In this document: positions 1 through 8,305 of the stretch, one piece after another
Layout of the letters: each line of letters opens with the position of its first letter
Position numbering within the stretch: position 1 is the first letter of the stretch
Assembly: GCA_016223085.1 (NCBI GenBank)
Contig: JACRPS010000002.1
Span: 60,063 to 124,062, forward strand
DNA: 64,000 nt
From: Chloroflexota bacterium
Lineage (GTDB): Bacteria > Chloroflexota > Anaerolineae > Aggregatilineales > Phototrophicaceae
Reading direction: 5' to 3'
Program-made: the position numbers and the translations under genes
Notes under the pieces: generated by a model
The model's database searches: none
Seen by the model: the letters and a program-made list of their open reading frames with translations, nothing else
Told to the model about the DNA's origin: nothing

Positions 1-19
1 CCCTGAATAGCGCCCCGCT

Positions 20-1546
20 TCAAACGGCGACCGTTTCGCCGGTGGGCAGGTACGCCTCAAACGGCTGGCCTTCCTCGTGGCAGATCAGTTGAATGACATT
101 GCGCCCGGAAGCCGCCGCCAGCGTCACCGTGCCGCCCGGTTCGACCCAGTGCCCCGCCATGTAGAATTTCCTTAACCCCGGCAGCGTCTTGTCAACGCCA
201 CGAATCAGCAGCGGCATGGTTTCCCTGCTCAACAGCCAGCCGCTGGTCGCGCCCTTCCAGTTGTTGGTGTAGCGTTCGTAGCTCAACGGCGTGGCCTCGT
301 CCACATATTCGATCTGGCTGCTGAGGCCGGGATGCCACCTGTCCAGCAGATCAATCATGATGTCCGACACCTGGCGCTGCTCCGTGTCGTAAATCTTGCG
401 CCCGTACAGGTGCTGCCAGTAGCCGTAACCCGAGCGAATCATGATCTCCACCACCGATTTACCGGCGGGGGCGAGGCTGGGGTCGAAGCAGTAGTGTTTC
501 ACGCCGACGTCGTGCCGTTCTTCGCCAATGACCAGCACCGGCTTGTCCAGCAGATGAGTCACCCAGTGCGGCTCGGCAGACAGGTCGCACTTCACGCCCA
601 GCGAAATCTGCACCTGGGAGTGCATCGGCAGGCTGCCGTCATACATCTTCCTGATTTTGCGGCTGACGTACTCCCCATCCAGCATGTCAAAGATCGTGGT
701 GCGGCCATCGGCAGCGGAGATGACGTAATCCGCCGTATGGACCTCATCATCATACAGCCGCACGCCCACCGCGCGCCCGTTTTCGGTCACGATTTTTTCA
801 ACCTGCGCCTCGTAACAGATTTCGCCGCCCAACGAAAGGTAGCGGCGTTCCAGCGCGCGGGCAAATTCGAGCGAACCGCCGACGGGAAAGCCGGCGTTGC
901 CGGTGTGCATGTAGGCCAGCAGCGACATACCCATCATCGCCGGCGCTTCTTCCCAGGAGAACATCTGCACCACCGCCCGGCGCAGGAAGGGGTCCTTGAA
1001 GCGCAGCGCCAGGTCTTTCATCGGCAGCCGGCCCCAGCGCAGCAACGGCAGGACAAACGGCATCATCTTCATGCCCAGCCGCCGCCAGCCGTGCGCGCCC
1101 AGCAGCGACTTGGGCTGGTCGTACAGGCTGGACATATCAAAGCGTGTGAACTGCCGCACTCCACGACACAAGGCTTGAATCAGCGGCGCGTCCGCCGGTG
1201 ACAGGTCAATCATGTGCTGTTCCAGGCGGTCGGGGTCGGCGTAGACGATCAGGGTTTTGTCGCCATCAGTGATGCGCTGGTACTCGTCGTGGTTCACCAT
1301 CCGGCGGCCCTGCACTGCGCCCAGTTCCTGCCACATCCGGTTAAACGGCTGCCCCTCGCCGGAGCCAAACAGGTAGTGAATACAGCCGTCGAAGGTATAA
1401 CCTTTGCGCTCCCAGGCGGTGCACAGGCCGCCGGGCAGGAAGTGCGACTCAAAGATGCGCGTGCGGTAGCCGTTCATCTGAGCATAACAGCCCGCCGCCA
1501 GTCCGGCAGGGCCGGCACCGATAATGATGATGGATTTTTGCGCCAT
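20..1546 (-). CDS. Phytoene-desaturase-like FAD-dependent oxidoreductase
   Basis: Probable FAD-dependent amine oxidase/desaturase of the phytoene dehydrogenase-related family (CrtI/COG1233), acting on a lipophilic substrate. The sequence shows an N-terminal Rossmann motif GAGPAG at residues 10-15, an acidic residue at the end of the second strand (E33), the family's PGGLC turn just after it, and a C-terminal FAD-binding segment (YMAGHWVEPGG). Length is about 508 residues, usual for the family. I chose the ATG at 1546 because the nine upstream codons look non-family and an AAAGAG-like ribosome site lies a few bases before it. No carotenoid synthase or squalene gene is adjacent, so the substrate cannot be named; a retinol-saturase-like role is an alternative. 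Confidence 0.8.
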   Translation of the reverse strand: MAQKSIIIIGAGPAGLAAGCYAQMNGYRTRIFESHFLPGGLCTAWERKGYTFDGCIHYLFGSGEGQPFNRMWQELGAVQGRRMVNHDEYQRITDGDKTLIVYADPDRLEQHMIDLSPADAPLIQALCRGVRQFTRFDMSSLYDQPKSLLGAHGWRRLGMKMMPFVLPLLRWGRLPMKDLALRFKDPFLRRAVVQMFSWEEAPAMMGMSLLAYMHTGNAGFPVGGSLEFARALERRYLSLGGEICYEAQVEKIVTENGRAVGVRLYDDEVHTADYVISAADGRTTIFDMLDGEYVSRKIRKMYDGSLPMHSQVQISLGVKCDLSAEPHWVTHLLDKPVLVIGEERHDVGVKHYCFDPSLAPAGKSVVEIMIRSGYGYWQHLYGRKIYDTEQRQVSDIMIDLLDRWHPGLSSQIEYVDEATPLSYERYTNNWKGATSGWLLSRETMPLLIRGVDKTLPGLRKFYMAGHWVEPGGTVTLAAASGRNVIQLICHEEGQPFEAYLPTGETVAV

Positions 1547-1724
1547 GTGTGGACTCTTTCGTTTGCCCTTCACCGCGTTGGCCGCAGCCCGCCGGTGAAC
1601 CCCCCTGATGTTACTGTAGTATACGCAAAAGGCCGCGAATCGTTGCGGCAGAAGACCATTTCTTACAGAATCGGGCGTAGTTGCGGTAACATCGGGCGGG
1701 CTGATCGAAACAAGGAGTCTCTAT

Positions 1725-2132
1725 ATGCTGATCTATGTCGCCGGGCCGCTGTTTAACTCGCACGAACGCTGGATGGTGGAACGCATCACCGCCGCGCTGG
1801 AAAACGCCGGCTACCAGACGTTTGTGCCCCACCGGGATGCCGGCGTGCTGACCGAGTTCAAAGAGGAAAACCGCACCCACATCTTCCGCACCGATATGGA
1901 AGCCCTGATGCAGTGTGACGCCTGCGTGGCGCTGCTCACCGGCGCCGACCACGACTCCGGCACGTGCGCCGAAATCGGTTATCTGAACGCAAAAGGCATC
2001 CCGGTGTTTGGCATCACGGATGATATTCGCTGGCTGAATAACTTCATCTGGGGCATGTGCAACGAAGGCAAATATCTGAAGAAAACCATTGAAGAAGTGC
2101 TGCCGCTGCTGGACGAACGGCTGAAGGTATAA
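1725..2132 (+). CDS. Nucleoside 2-deoxyribosyltransferase family protein (copy 1)
   Basis: Member of the nucleoside 2-deoxyribosyltransferase family, which moves or hydrolyses N-glycosidic bonds of (deoxy)nucleosides or nucleotides. The 135-residue protein begins with YVAGPLF, the typical first strand and nucleotide loop. It has D65 in the strand-end motif CDACVALLTG and the catalytic-glutamate segment SGTCAEIGY with E83. Its stop lies 14 bases before the start of a paralogue with the same architecture, so the two are probably co-transcribed. The family also holds 5-hydroxymethyl-dUMP hydrolases (DNPH1-like), so a nucleotide-sanitising role is equally possible. The exact substrate cannot be read from sequence. 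Confidence 0.85.
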   Translation: MLIYVAGPLFNSHERWMVERITAALENAGYQTFVPHRDAGVLTEFKEENRTHIFRTDMEALMQCDACVALLTGADHDSGTCAEIGYLNAKGIPVFGITDDIRWLNNFIWGMCNEGKYLKKTIEEVLPLLDERLKV

Positions 2133-2146
2133 AACGAGGGGGCATC

Positions 2147-2563
2147 ATGCGCGCTTACATCGCCGGTCCGCTGTTTAACGAAAGCGAACGCTGGTTTGAC
2201 GAACAGATCGAAGCGGTTGCCCGCCTTGTGGGGCTGGAGACGTTTCTGCCGCACCGCGATGGCGATTTACGCCTGCACGGCCCGGACGACGTGCCACGCA
2301 TTTTTGAGGAAGATCGCAACGCGATTGACCGTGCTGACCTCGTGATCGCCAACCTGAACGGCGTCACGACTGACGACGGCACGGCCTGGGAACTAGGATA
2401 TGCTTACGCCAGAGGTAAATATCTGATCGGCGTGTACACCGACTGGCGCTTGCAGCACCGTTATCAGATCGTGAATCTGATGCTGGAATGTTCGCTGAAC
2501 AAGCTGGTGCGGTCGCTGGACGAACTGGAAACGGCGCTGCGCGAATACGTCAAAAACAGGTAG
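2147..2563 (+). CDS. Nucleoside 2-deoxyribosyltransferase family protein (copy 2)
   Basis: Second tandem member of the same family, 138 residues. It retains YIAGPLFN at the N-terminus, D64 in ADLVIANLNG and the catalytic-type glutamate E82 in DDGTAWELGYAYARG. A GAGGGGG ribosome-binding stretch lies just before the ATG. Shared residues with copy 1 (AGPLFN, ERW, PHRD, GT..E.GY..A.G) indicate an old duplication. Two copies may form a heteromer or divide substrates; this is inference. The TAG stop is supplied by the first bases of a palindromic repeat that begins here. Confidence 0.85.
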   Translation: MRAYIAGPLFNESERWFDEQIEAVARLVGLETFLPHRDGDLRLHGPDDVPRIFEEDRNAIDRADLVIANLNGVTTDDGTAWELGYAYARGKYLIGVYTDWRLQHRYQIVNLMLECSLNKLVRSLDELETALREYVKNR

Positions 2564-2620
2564 GGACATGGCGACGCCATGTCCCGACAACGGCAAGGGC
2601 GGCCACATCGGGCCGCCCCT
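2561..2620. repeat. Two palindromic hairpins after the deoxyribosyltransferase pair
   Basis: The first hairpin has stem GGGACATGGC at 2563-2572 and its complement at 2576-2585 with a 3-base centre. The second has GGGCGGCC at 2597-2604 paired with 2611-2618. Both belong to the dispersed palindromic class seen across the window. They lie between convergent genes and may act as a bidirectional terminator, although no T-tract follows. Confidence 0.7.
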
Positions 2621-2671
2621 GCCATCCACATCGGCGCTCATCATAGAGGTCGCGCCGGAAAGTTAGTTAGG

Positions 2672-3070
2672 TTAGAGCGTCATCAGGTAGGCCAGCAGAT
2701 CGGCCAAATCCTGCCGGGATAGCTGATTGGCATATTGGCCGTACATCAGGTTCTGGAAACCGTCCACCACGAAGCTGCCGGGACTGGTGATGCTATTAAA
2801 CAGATACTGCTCCGCCGACAGCCCTTCAATCCGGCTGCCCGCGCGCTGCGATAGGCCGCTGAGATTGGGCGCGATGCTGATTCCGCCGCGCGTGAAGCTC
2901 GCCCGCGAGGTGGTGTGGCAGCCGGCACAGGCCGGCGCGCCGTTTACGCCCTGGTGGAAGATTTCCGCGCCGCGCGCCGGATCGCCTGTGACCGGGTTTG
3001 TCAGCGCCTTCTGGTTGCAGGCCGCCAGCAGAACCACGATCAGGGCCAGAACAAGAGCGATTCGGGACAT
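2672..3070 (-). CDS. Lipoprotein c-type cytochrome
   Basis: Predicted membrane-anchored electron-transfer cytochrome c outside the cytoplasmic membrane. From the ATG at 3070 the product is 132 residues: a hydrophobic signal with lipobox LLAAC (lipidated C18), one haem-attachment motif CAGCH (C48, C51, H52), and a probable axial methionine M109 in FQNLMYGQY near the C-terminus, the usual class I arrangement. The start was chosen because it gives a clean type II signal peptide and is preceded by GAGGTGAAGG. No oxidase genes adjoin it, so its partner is unknown; the CcmC-like gene at 57.6 kb is the only other cytochrome c related gene here. Confidence 0.85.
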   Translation of the reverse strand: MSRIALVLALIVVLLAACNQKALTNPVTGDPARGAEIFHQGVNGAPACAGCHTTSRASFTRGGISIAPNLSGLSQRAGSRIEGLSAEQYLFNSITSPGSFVVDGFQNLMYGQYANQLSRQDLADLLAYLMTL

Positions 3071-3300
3071 GGCGTTTGCCTTCACCTCACGGCCCGATGG
3101 CCGGTTGCAATGCCGCACGAACACCCTTATTAAACATCAGGACGTATTTTGGCTCGACCGGTGAAAGGCCGATTTTGCGGCGGGACTTCCTGGGGAGGGT
3201 GGGCTACGACTTTGGACGGAGTAGGGTAGGGCAGCGAGGGATTACGCATCCCTCGCTTGGCTGCACCTGAACTGTCAAAACGGAGCTATGGCGGAAGGTT

Positions 3301-3726
3301 CTACGCGATCCCCCGCCGGCGTTCGTACAGCAGGGCCAGCCCGGTGGCTACCGCGCCCAGCAGTTCCCACACTCCCACACCGATAAAGCCCAGCGGCGCT
3401 AACCCGCTGACAACGGCCAGCGTAAACACCGTGAACGTCACCAGACGGAACGGCACGGTCCAAGTGTAAAACGTCTTGAGATTGTTCAGCGATGCCAGCA
3501 TGTAATAAATACCCATGTTGAGCGATGCCATCGAGGATGCCGTGATAAACAGCAGCGTGTAATCCCCAGCGGCGCGCACGGTCCGGTCAAGCACCGGAAA
3601 GCCAAGCAGTTGCAGGGTGAACTCTGGCCGGATGAGGCCGACCAGCCCTAACAGGGCGGCCAGCACCCCGAACAGGAGCATCGTCAGGCTGGACAGGTTG
3701 CGAATCCGCAGTGAGGACAGATTCAT
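3301..3726 (-). CDS. Four-helix membrane protein of unknown function
   Basis: I do not recognise a characterised family. The 141-residue product has four hydrophobic segments at about residues 13-33, 55-75, 90-110 and 113-133, short loops, and a basic C-terminus (YERRRG), consistent with an integral membrane protein whose ends face the cytoplasm. It is divergent from the next gene and convergent with nothing obvious. It resembles small DUF-type membrane proteins common in environmental Chloroflexota, but this is recollection and not a named match. Confidence 0.65.
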   Translation of the reverse strand: MNLSSLRIRNLSSLTMLLFGVLAALLGLVGLIRPEFTLQLLGFPVLDRTVRAAGDYTLLFITASSMASLNMGIYYMLASLNNLKTFYTWTVPFRLVTFTVFTLAVVSGLAPLGFIGVGVWELLGAVATGLALLYERRRGIA

Positions 3727-3801
3727 TGCAGAAATCCTTACGAACTGGATAAAATAGTGATGTTACAATGGGTGTGTACGGTTAGTATAAGGGGTGGTGA
3801 A

Positions 3802-4191
3802 ATGCCTGTACATCTCCAACTGAGCGACGACCAGCGGTATTTGATCTACACCATCACCGAGCCACTGAGTCTGGACGAGCTGATGCTGGCTTACCAGCAG
3901 GAGCGCGTCTACCGCGATTCGCTGCCGTACACCGTGCATTCGATTGTGGACATGTCAGGCATCAAGCGCATCCCGGCCAATTGGCTGACCGCCAAGGCGG
4001 GGCCGGGGCTGACCCACCCCCGCAGCGGCGAAATCCTGTTTGTCGGCGTATCCTTTGGCATTAAAATCATCCTCGATACCCTGATGAAGATCACCCGCTA
4101 CCAGCGCATGAAGTTCTTCCAGACCCGCGCCGAAGCCGATGCGTACATGGCGGAACTGCTGAAACGAACGTCACCCGCGTCGGTATCATAG
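3802..4191 (+). CDS. Small STAS/SpoIIAA-like protein (tentative)
   Basis: A 129-residue soluble protein. It opens with two strand-like segments (VHLQLSDDQRYLIYTITEP), then a helix, a strand ending VDMSG, and a C-terminal FFQTRAEADAYM segment. That order and the closing 'RAEADAYMAELL' helix resemble SpoIIAA-like/STAS-like proteins, so a regulatory or lipid-binding role is possible, but this is a fold guess. The ATG at 3802 is preferred over one 45 bases upstream because GGGGTGGTGA precedes it at correct spacing. The gene stands alone between a divergent membrane protein and a convergent PKD protein. Confidence 0.6.
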   Translation: MPVHLQLSDDQRYLIYTITEPLSLDELMLAYQQERVYRDSLPYTVHSIVDMSGIKRIPANWLTAKAGPGLTHPRSGEILFVGVSFGIKIILDTLMKITRYQRMKFFQTRAEADAYMAELLKRTSPASVS

Positions 4192-4204
4192 CCAGATATA
4201 AAGA

Positions 4205-4226
4205 GTGGGACAGCTATCTGTCCCAC
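4205..4226. terminator. Hairpin between convergent genes
   Basis: A perfect 9-bp stem, GTGGGACAG paired with CTGTCCCAC around a CTAT loop, lies 13 bases after one stop codon and 35 bases before the opposing stop. It could stop transcription from both sides; there is no T-tract. It is also a short form of the dispersed GGGACA palindrome class. Confidence 0.5.
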
Positions 4227-4260
4227 CCGAACGCCTGTCTGCCAGGCAACGCCAGTCGTG

Positions 4261-5325
4261 TTAGGGAGCGGCCTCGATCAGATAGCGGTTCACCAGTTCC
4301 AGCGTCTGGATGTCAAACACCAGCACGTAGGTTTTGCCTTCTTCGTTCGGCCCGATGTTGATCTGGAACTGCCCCGGTGTGGTCAGCGCATAGATACTCA
4401 CGCGGCCTTCGGCAGCAACAAGCCGGTTTTCCTGCGGGGGGTTGGTCTGATAAGCGGACAGATCGCTGGCCGGAAGGGTGAGCAGCAGGTAGCCCCGACT
4501 GTTGCCCTGCACGCCGTAGATGTGCAGTGCCAGTTTGCCGGCATCATCCTGGACGCGATACACCACGGCTTCCAGGTCGCCAAAATGCCAGTTCAAACGC
4601 TCGTCGGGGGGCGCAGCCTCCACCGGCTGTGGGGCAGCGCCGGTCACTACTACCTGATGAGTCCCGCTGACCTGAATCTGGCCGCAGGCGGGGGTGCTGT
4701 TACCAACCACGTTGGATGCGGTCAGGCAGACGGTGTACGAACCACTTTTCGCGTAGGTATGCGTCGGATGCTGAACGGTAGCGGTGCTGCCATCACCAAA
4801 ATCCCAGGCCCAACTGGTCGGATTGCCGGTCGAGGTGTCAGTAAAAGTGACGGTTTGATTAAGAACGCTGGCGGTATAACTGGCAGTCGGTTCAGTGGCT
4901 GGCGTCGCCGACGGGGTGCAGGTCATGCTGGTCATAGGCTGGACGCTCCAGCCGCCGACCGAAAAGCGGTAGTAGCCGGTCACTGGCACGGTGTAGCTGG
5001 CACCCGGCGCGTAACCATCGCCAGATGAGAGCGTCTCGTCGGTATTATTGGGATGGGTGACGGTGAAGCTCACATAGCATCCTCCCCAGCACACCGACCA
5101 GACACCATTGATGCTGATGGTATCACCCGCATAATACAACTGTGTGCCATGATGGAAATCGCGCCACTGGCCGTAGCCATCAGTATAAAGCGGATTGGTG
5201 TTGATCGTTGAACACCCGGTGGAAACCGGCGGCGCGGCAACCAGCGTCTGGAATGCGCCCAGCGCGAGGAGCGCCAGAACGGCCAGAATCAGGCAGAAAC
5301 CATTACGGCGAGACAGTCTTTCCAT
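4261..5325 (-). CDS. Secreted PKD-domain protein
   Basis: Extracytoplasmic protein of about 354 residues with a signal segment (LILAVLALLALGAFQTLVAA). An N-terminal beta-rich part with several cysteines is followed by a PKD domain at roughly residues 145-225, recognisable by FTDTSTGNPTSWAWDFGDG and by HTYAKSGSYTVCLTASN. A C-terminal beta-sandwich-like segment ends in ELVNRYLIEAAP. PKD domains mediate protein or polysaccharide contacts outside the cell. The start at 5325 is preceded by AGGAAGG; the ORF extends 30 codons further upstream without family-like sequence. No enzyme domain is visible. Confidence 0.75.
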   Translation of the reverse strand: MERLSRRNGFCLILAVLALLALGAFQTLVAAPPVSTGCSTINTNPLYTDGYGQWRDFHHGTQLYYAGDTISINGVWSVCWGGCYVSFTVTHPNNTDETLSSGDGYAPGASYTVPVTGYYRFSVGGWSVQPMTSMTCTPSATPATEPTASYTASVLNQTVTFTDTSTGNPTSWAWDFGDGSTATVQHPTHTYAKSGSYTVCLTASNVVGNSTPACGQIQVSGTHQVVVTGAAPQPVEAAPPDERLNWHFGDLEAVVYRVQDDAGKLALHIYGVQGNSRGYLLLTLPASDLSAYQTNPPQENRLVAAEGRVSIYALTTPGQFQINIGPNEEGKTYVLVFDIQTLELVNRYLIEAAP

Positions 5326-5665
5326 AGAGTAACCTTCCTGCGGTAAGTAATGTGGTAAACGACAAGTGTGAGGATACCAGAAAGTTTCGTGCGCTGTTAT
5401 TAAGATTTGGCACATTCACATTTTTTTCATAAGTGGTTGTATCTTTCTTTATTTCAGTAACCCTCAAATTATTTTTTCTTCAAGGTGTTCGCCGGGTGTT
5501 TGCCGAACATTCTCCCAGTCTGTACCTTTGTGTCACTGGGTTACGCTTTTATGCTTCGTGCGCCTTTGCCCCTTTGCCTTCTTTGCGTTACGCTCTTTTC
5601 TCTTGCTCTCCGTACCTCTGAGCCTTGGTGTCTCTGTGTTATGCTTTTCCCTTTCTGGAGGTTTT
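5326..5665. other. Intergenic region with low-complexity CTTTGCG-type repeat
   Basis: The first 160 bases are AT-rich and probably hold the promoter of the PKD gene. From about 5550 to 5655 the sequence is a degenerate run of phrases such as CCTTTGCC, CTTTGCGTTACGCT, CTCTGTGTTATGCTTTT. Close relatives occur at 44225-44320 and, inverted, at 6410-6460. No gene is supported; the ORFs across it are frame coincidences. Confidence 0.6.
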
Positions 5666-6337
5666 ATGACTCGCCCGCGTATCGGCATTACAACCGGCTA
5701 TGAAGATGATCGCCAGCAGGTCAGCATCCACTATATCCGCGCCGTCGAAACTGCCGGCGGCCTGCCGCTGATCGTGCCGATGCTGGAACAGCCAGACGCG
5801 GTTGCGGCCTTCGCCGCGCTGCTGGACGGCCTCGTGATTACCGGCGGGCCGGCCATCACCCTGGGGTTGATCGGCGACCTGCCGCCTGATCTGCCGCCGA
5901 CCGACCCGGCGCGCGTGCAGTCCGACGAGGCGATTTTCCGCGCCTTCGCCGACCGTCCGGTGCTGGGCATCTGCTATGGGATGCAGTTCATCAACGCGCA
6001 GGCAGGCGGCACGATTTACGCGGACGTGCAGACGCAAAAGCCGGGCACGATCAGCCACAGCGCCGGGCGCGGCGCAAAAGAGCACGTTGTGAACTTCGCC
6101 CCTGACTCGCGGCTGGCCTCGCTGCTGGGAGACAGCCTGACGGTGAATACGTATCACATTCAGGCGGTGGCGGAAACCGGCGCGGGCATTCGCGCGGTGG
6201 GCTTCGGGCCAGACGGCGTGATCGAAGCGATTGAATCGGATGACGGGCGGCTGGTGGGCGTGCAGTTCCACCCGGAGCGTATGGCGGAGACGATGCGCCC
6301 GCTGTTCGCCGATTTTGTGGCGCGATGCGGGAAATAG
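5666..6337 (+). CDS. Class I glutamine amidotransferase-like hydrolase (peptidase C26, PuuD-like)
   Basis: Probable gamma-glutamyl hydrolase of the peptidase C26 family (PuuD-like gamma-glutamyl-GABA hydrolases). The 223-residue protein starts RPRIGITTGYEDD and carries the nucleophile elbow VLGICYGMQFIN (catalytic Cys in GICYG), a LVITGGP strand turn, and the C-terminal catalytic pair VQFHPER. Start at 5666 has CTGGAGG immediately upstream; longer in-frame starts would run into repeat sequence. No synthetase partner adjoins it, which fits a stand-alone hydrolase. Substrate specificity is not determinable. Confidence 0.85.
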   Translation: MTRPRIGITTGYEDDRQQVSIHYIRAVETAGGLPLIVPMLEQPDAVAAFAALLDGLVITGGPAITLGLIGDLPPDLPPTDPARVQSDEAIFRAFADRPVLGICYGMQFINAQAGGTIYADVQTQKPGTISHSAGRGAKEHVVNFAPDSRLASLLGDSLTVNTYHIQAVAETGAGIRAVGFGPDGVIEAIESDDGRLVGVQFHPERMAETMRPLFADFVARCGK

Positions 6338-6544
6338 TTATCAGTTGGCAGTTTTCAGTAAAGACAGAAAGGCGGGGGCATGTTTGCGCTTGGTCTTGGC
6401 GTTTTGGCGGTTAGAAAAAGCATAACACGGAGGCTCGGAGACGCAGAGGCACAGAGGAATTGCCAGTTACCAGTCACCCATTACCAGAAAAAACTGATAA
6501 CTGACCACTAAAAACCGAAAACTTCTTCTTGGCGTCTTGGCGGT
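6338..6544. repeat. Heptameric and CTTGGCG-type repeat tract
   Basis: A mosaic of short repeat phrases separates convergent genes: TTATCAGTTGGCAGTTTTCAGT at the left, CTTGGCGTTTTGGCGGTTAG in the middle, an inverted CATAACACGGAGGC...AGGCACAGAGG segment, then CCAGTTACCAGTCACCC and ACTGATAACTGACCACT, ending CTTGGCGTCTTGGCGGTT. The approximately 7-base period and A/G/T-rich wording recur at many sites in the window. No gene is seen. Confidence 0.65.
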
Positions 6545-7894
6545 TCAAGTGGAGATTTGCTTCACCGCGTCACGGGCGGTGTCGCTGGTGTAGTCGCGCA
6601 GGCGGGGGTACCTCCAGGCAATCCAGCCGGTCAGCAGGACGGTAGCCAGCCCGCCGGAGACAATCGCAAACGGCACGCCGAACAGCGCCCCGACCACGCC
6701 TGCTTCCAGTTCGCCTAGCTGTGGCCCACCCATAAAAAACATCATGTTGACGCTGGTCATGCGCCCGCGCAGGTGATCGGGTGTCATGATCTGCCGGATG
6801 GTGCCGCGGATCACCGTCGAGACGGTATCACCCGCGCCGGTCAGCGCAAAGAACAGGTACGACAGGGCGAACACGGTCGAAAGGCCAAACAATGCCGTCG
6901 CCAGCCCGTAGATCGCCACGCTGATGAGCAGGACGCGCCCCTGGTGGTATATTTCCTGCTTACGAAGCGCGACGAACGCCCCCGCCAGCACCGAGCCGAC
7001 CGGCTGCGCCGTCGCCAGCAGGCCGTAACCCGCCGCGCCCACGCCCAGGATGTGGGTCGCTACGATGGGCAGCATAGTGCGTGCCGACGAGAAGAACGTG
7101 GCGAAGAAGTCCAGCAGCATCGTGCCCCAGATGATGCGCTGGCCGTAGGTGAAGCGCAACCCTTCCACCAGCGGTTTCCAGCCGATGCCACCGTTTGCAT
7201 TGGCCGCGCCGCCCCGGTAGTGTATCAGGGATAGCGCCACAACCGCCACCAGGAACGACGCCGCGTTGACGGCATATACCAGACCAACACGAGTATTCAG
7301 CGTTGTGATGTCCATTGAGGCCGTTTCGTTGGTCGCGCCCGCCCCCAGGATGATGCCGGTCAGCGCCGGGCCAACAATCGTCCCAATCTGCCACATCAGC
7401 GTGTTGAGGCTAACCGCGTTGGCAAGGTGTTCGCGCGGGACGAGGTTCGGCACCAGCGATTGCCGCGCCGGCGTGTCGAGCGCGCCCACGCCTGCCGCCA
7501 GCGCTGTAATGGCGTAGATCAACCCGACGGTGGCCTGACCGCTGAACGCCAGCAGGGCCAGCGCCAACGCCAGCACCGCCGCGACGATGCGCGTGACGAT
7601 CATTAGCTTGCGCCGGTCGCGGGCGTCCGCCAGCATCCCGCCCACCAGCGCGAACAGAATGATGGGGATCACGCGCGCCAGGCCGAGCAGCCCCAGCCCT
7701 AACGCTTCCGCGCTCAGGGATACACTGTCCCCAAATGCGCTGACGGTTTGCCCGCGCAGCAGTTGGAACACGTGCCAGTCAATCGCAAACAACTGCATCT
7801 GCGAGCCAACGGTGGATACCATTTCGCCCGTCCAGATCAGGCGAAAATCATGGTGGCGCAGCGCCGCGAGGCGTGGGGCAGGTTGAATCGTCAT
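6545..7894 (-). CDS. MFS transporter, EntS/DHA3-like
   Basis: Integral membrane exporter of the major facilitator superfamily, about 449 residues with twelve predicted hydrophobic segments. It starts with the DHA3/EntS signature LRHHDFRLIWTGEMVSTVGSQM, has the cytosolic loop motif GGMLADARDRRKLM (motif A) between helices 2 and 3, and DTPARQSLVPNLVPREHLANA between helices 4 and 5, as in siderophore/macrolide exporters. The ATG directly follows the TAA of the DUF433 gene (TAAATG), implying translational coupling. Substrate unknown; drug or siderophore efflux is only family-level inference. Confidence 0.85.
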   Translation of the reverse strand: MTIQPAPRLAALRHHDFRLIWTGEMVSTVGSQMQLFAIDWHVFQLLRGQTVSAFGDSVSLSAEALGLGLLGLARVIPIILFALVGGMLADARDRRKLMIVTRIVAAVLALALALLAFSGQATVGLIYAITALAAGVGALDTPARQSLVPNLVPREHLANAVSLNTLMWQIGTIVGPALTGIILGAGATNETASMDITTLNTRVGLVYAVNAASFLVAVVALSLIHYRGGAANANGGIGWKPLVEGLRFTYGQRIIWGTMLLDFFATFFSSARTMLPIVATHILGVGAAGYGLLATAQPVGSVLAGAFVALRKQEIYHQGRVLLISVAIYGLATALFGLSTVFALSYLFFALTGAGDTVSTVIRGTIRQIMTPDHLRGRMTSVNMMFFMGGPQLGELEAGVVGALFGVPFAIVSGGLATVLLTGWIAWRYPRLRDYTSDTARDAVKQIST

Positions 7895-8203
7895 TTAGGG
7901 TTTCGGTCTTTTCTGGAATTGGCGCAATTGCGCTAAATGTTCATCTGCTGGCTTGCCCACCTGTTCCAGGAGCGCCATATCTTCGCTGTGCTGGCGATCA
8001 AATTCCGCTTGATTGTCATAGTAATAGGCAAGCGCTGCGTGAACCTCGGCGGGGCTTAGGTTGTACTGTTCGACCACATCGTCCAGTGTGGCCCTGCCGC
8101 GCACGACCATATTCACGACCATTTTGACTTTGACACGTTTCGCCCCTACCACCGGCTGATTATCCACAATTTCGATATGTTGAACGGGTACATTCATCTT
8201 CAT
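7895..8203 (-). CDS. DUF433-family antitoxin-like protein
   Basis: A 102-residue protein with the DUF433 layout: short N-terminal strands (HIEIVDNQPVVGAKRVKVKMV) and a helix-turn-helix-like core (RGRATLDDVVEQYNLSPAEVHAALAYYYDNQAEFD). DUF433 proteins are commonly antitoxins next to PIN-like toxins. Here no toxin gene adjoins: upstream is a class V aminotransferase, downstream the MFS transporter whose ATG abuts this stop. It may therefore be an orphan antitoxin or a small regulator of the transporter; the latter is inference. Two ATGs (8203, 8197) are possible starts. Confidence 0.75.
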   Translation of the reverse strand: MKMNVPVQHIEIVDNQPVVGAKRVKVKMVVNMVVRGRATLDDVVEQYNLSPAEVHAALAYYYDNQAEFDRQHSEDMALLEQVGKPADEHLAQLRQFQKRPKP

Positions 8204-8305
8204 AACCTATCGAATATAAATCACCTGATTAGCGATGTCCTGTTCAACCGTTGCTACGCCACCTGCAATCAATTCAAAATAATCATACAGTGTCCGTATC
8301 GCCGC

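Noticed and set aside
5433..5665. Small ORFs and a longer upstream start for the C26 hydrolase
   Set aside because: They run through low-complexity CTTTGCG repeat; the ATG at 5666 has a strong ribosome site and matches the family N-terminus.
8207..8305. Open 32-codon stretch after the aminotransferase stop (ending ANQVIYIR)
   Set aside because: It is in frame with the aminotransferase beyond its TAA and has no plausible start. It could be a gene remnant but there is not enough to support it.
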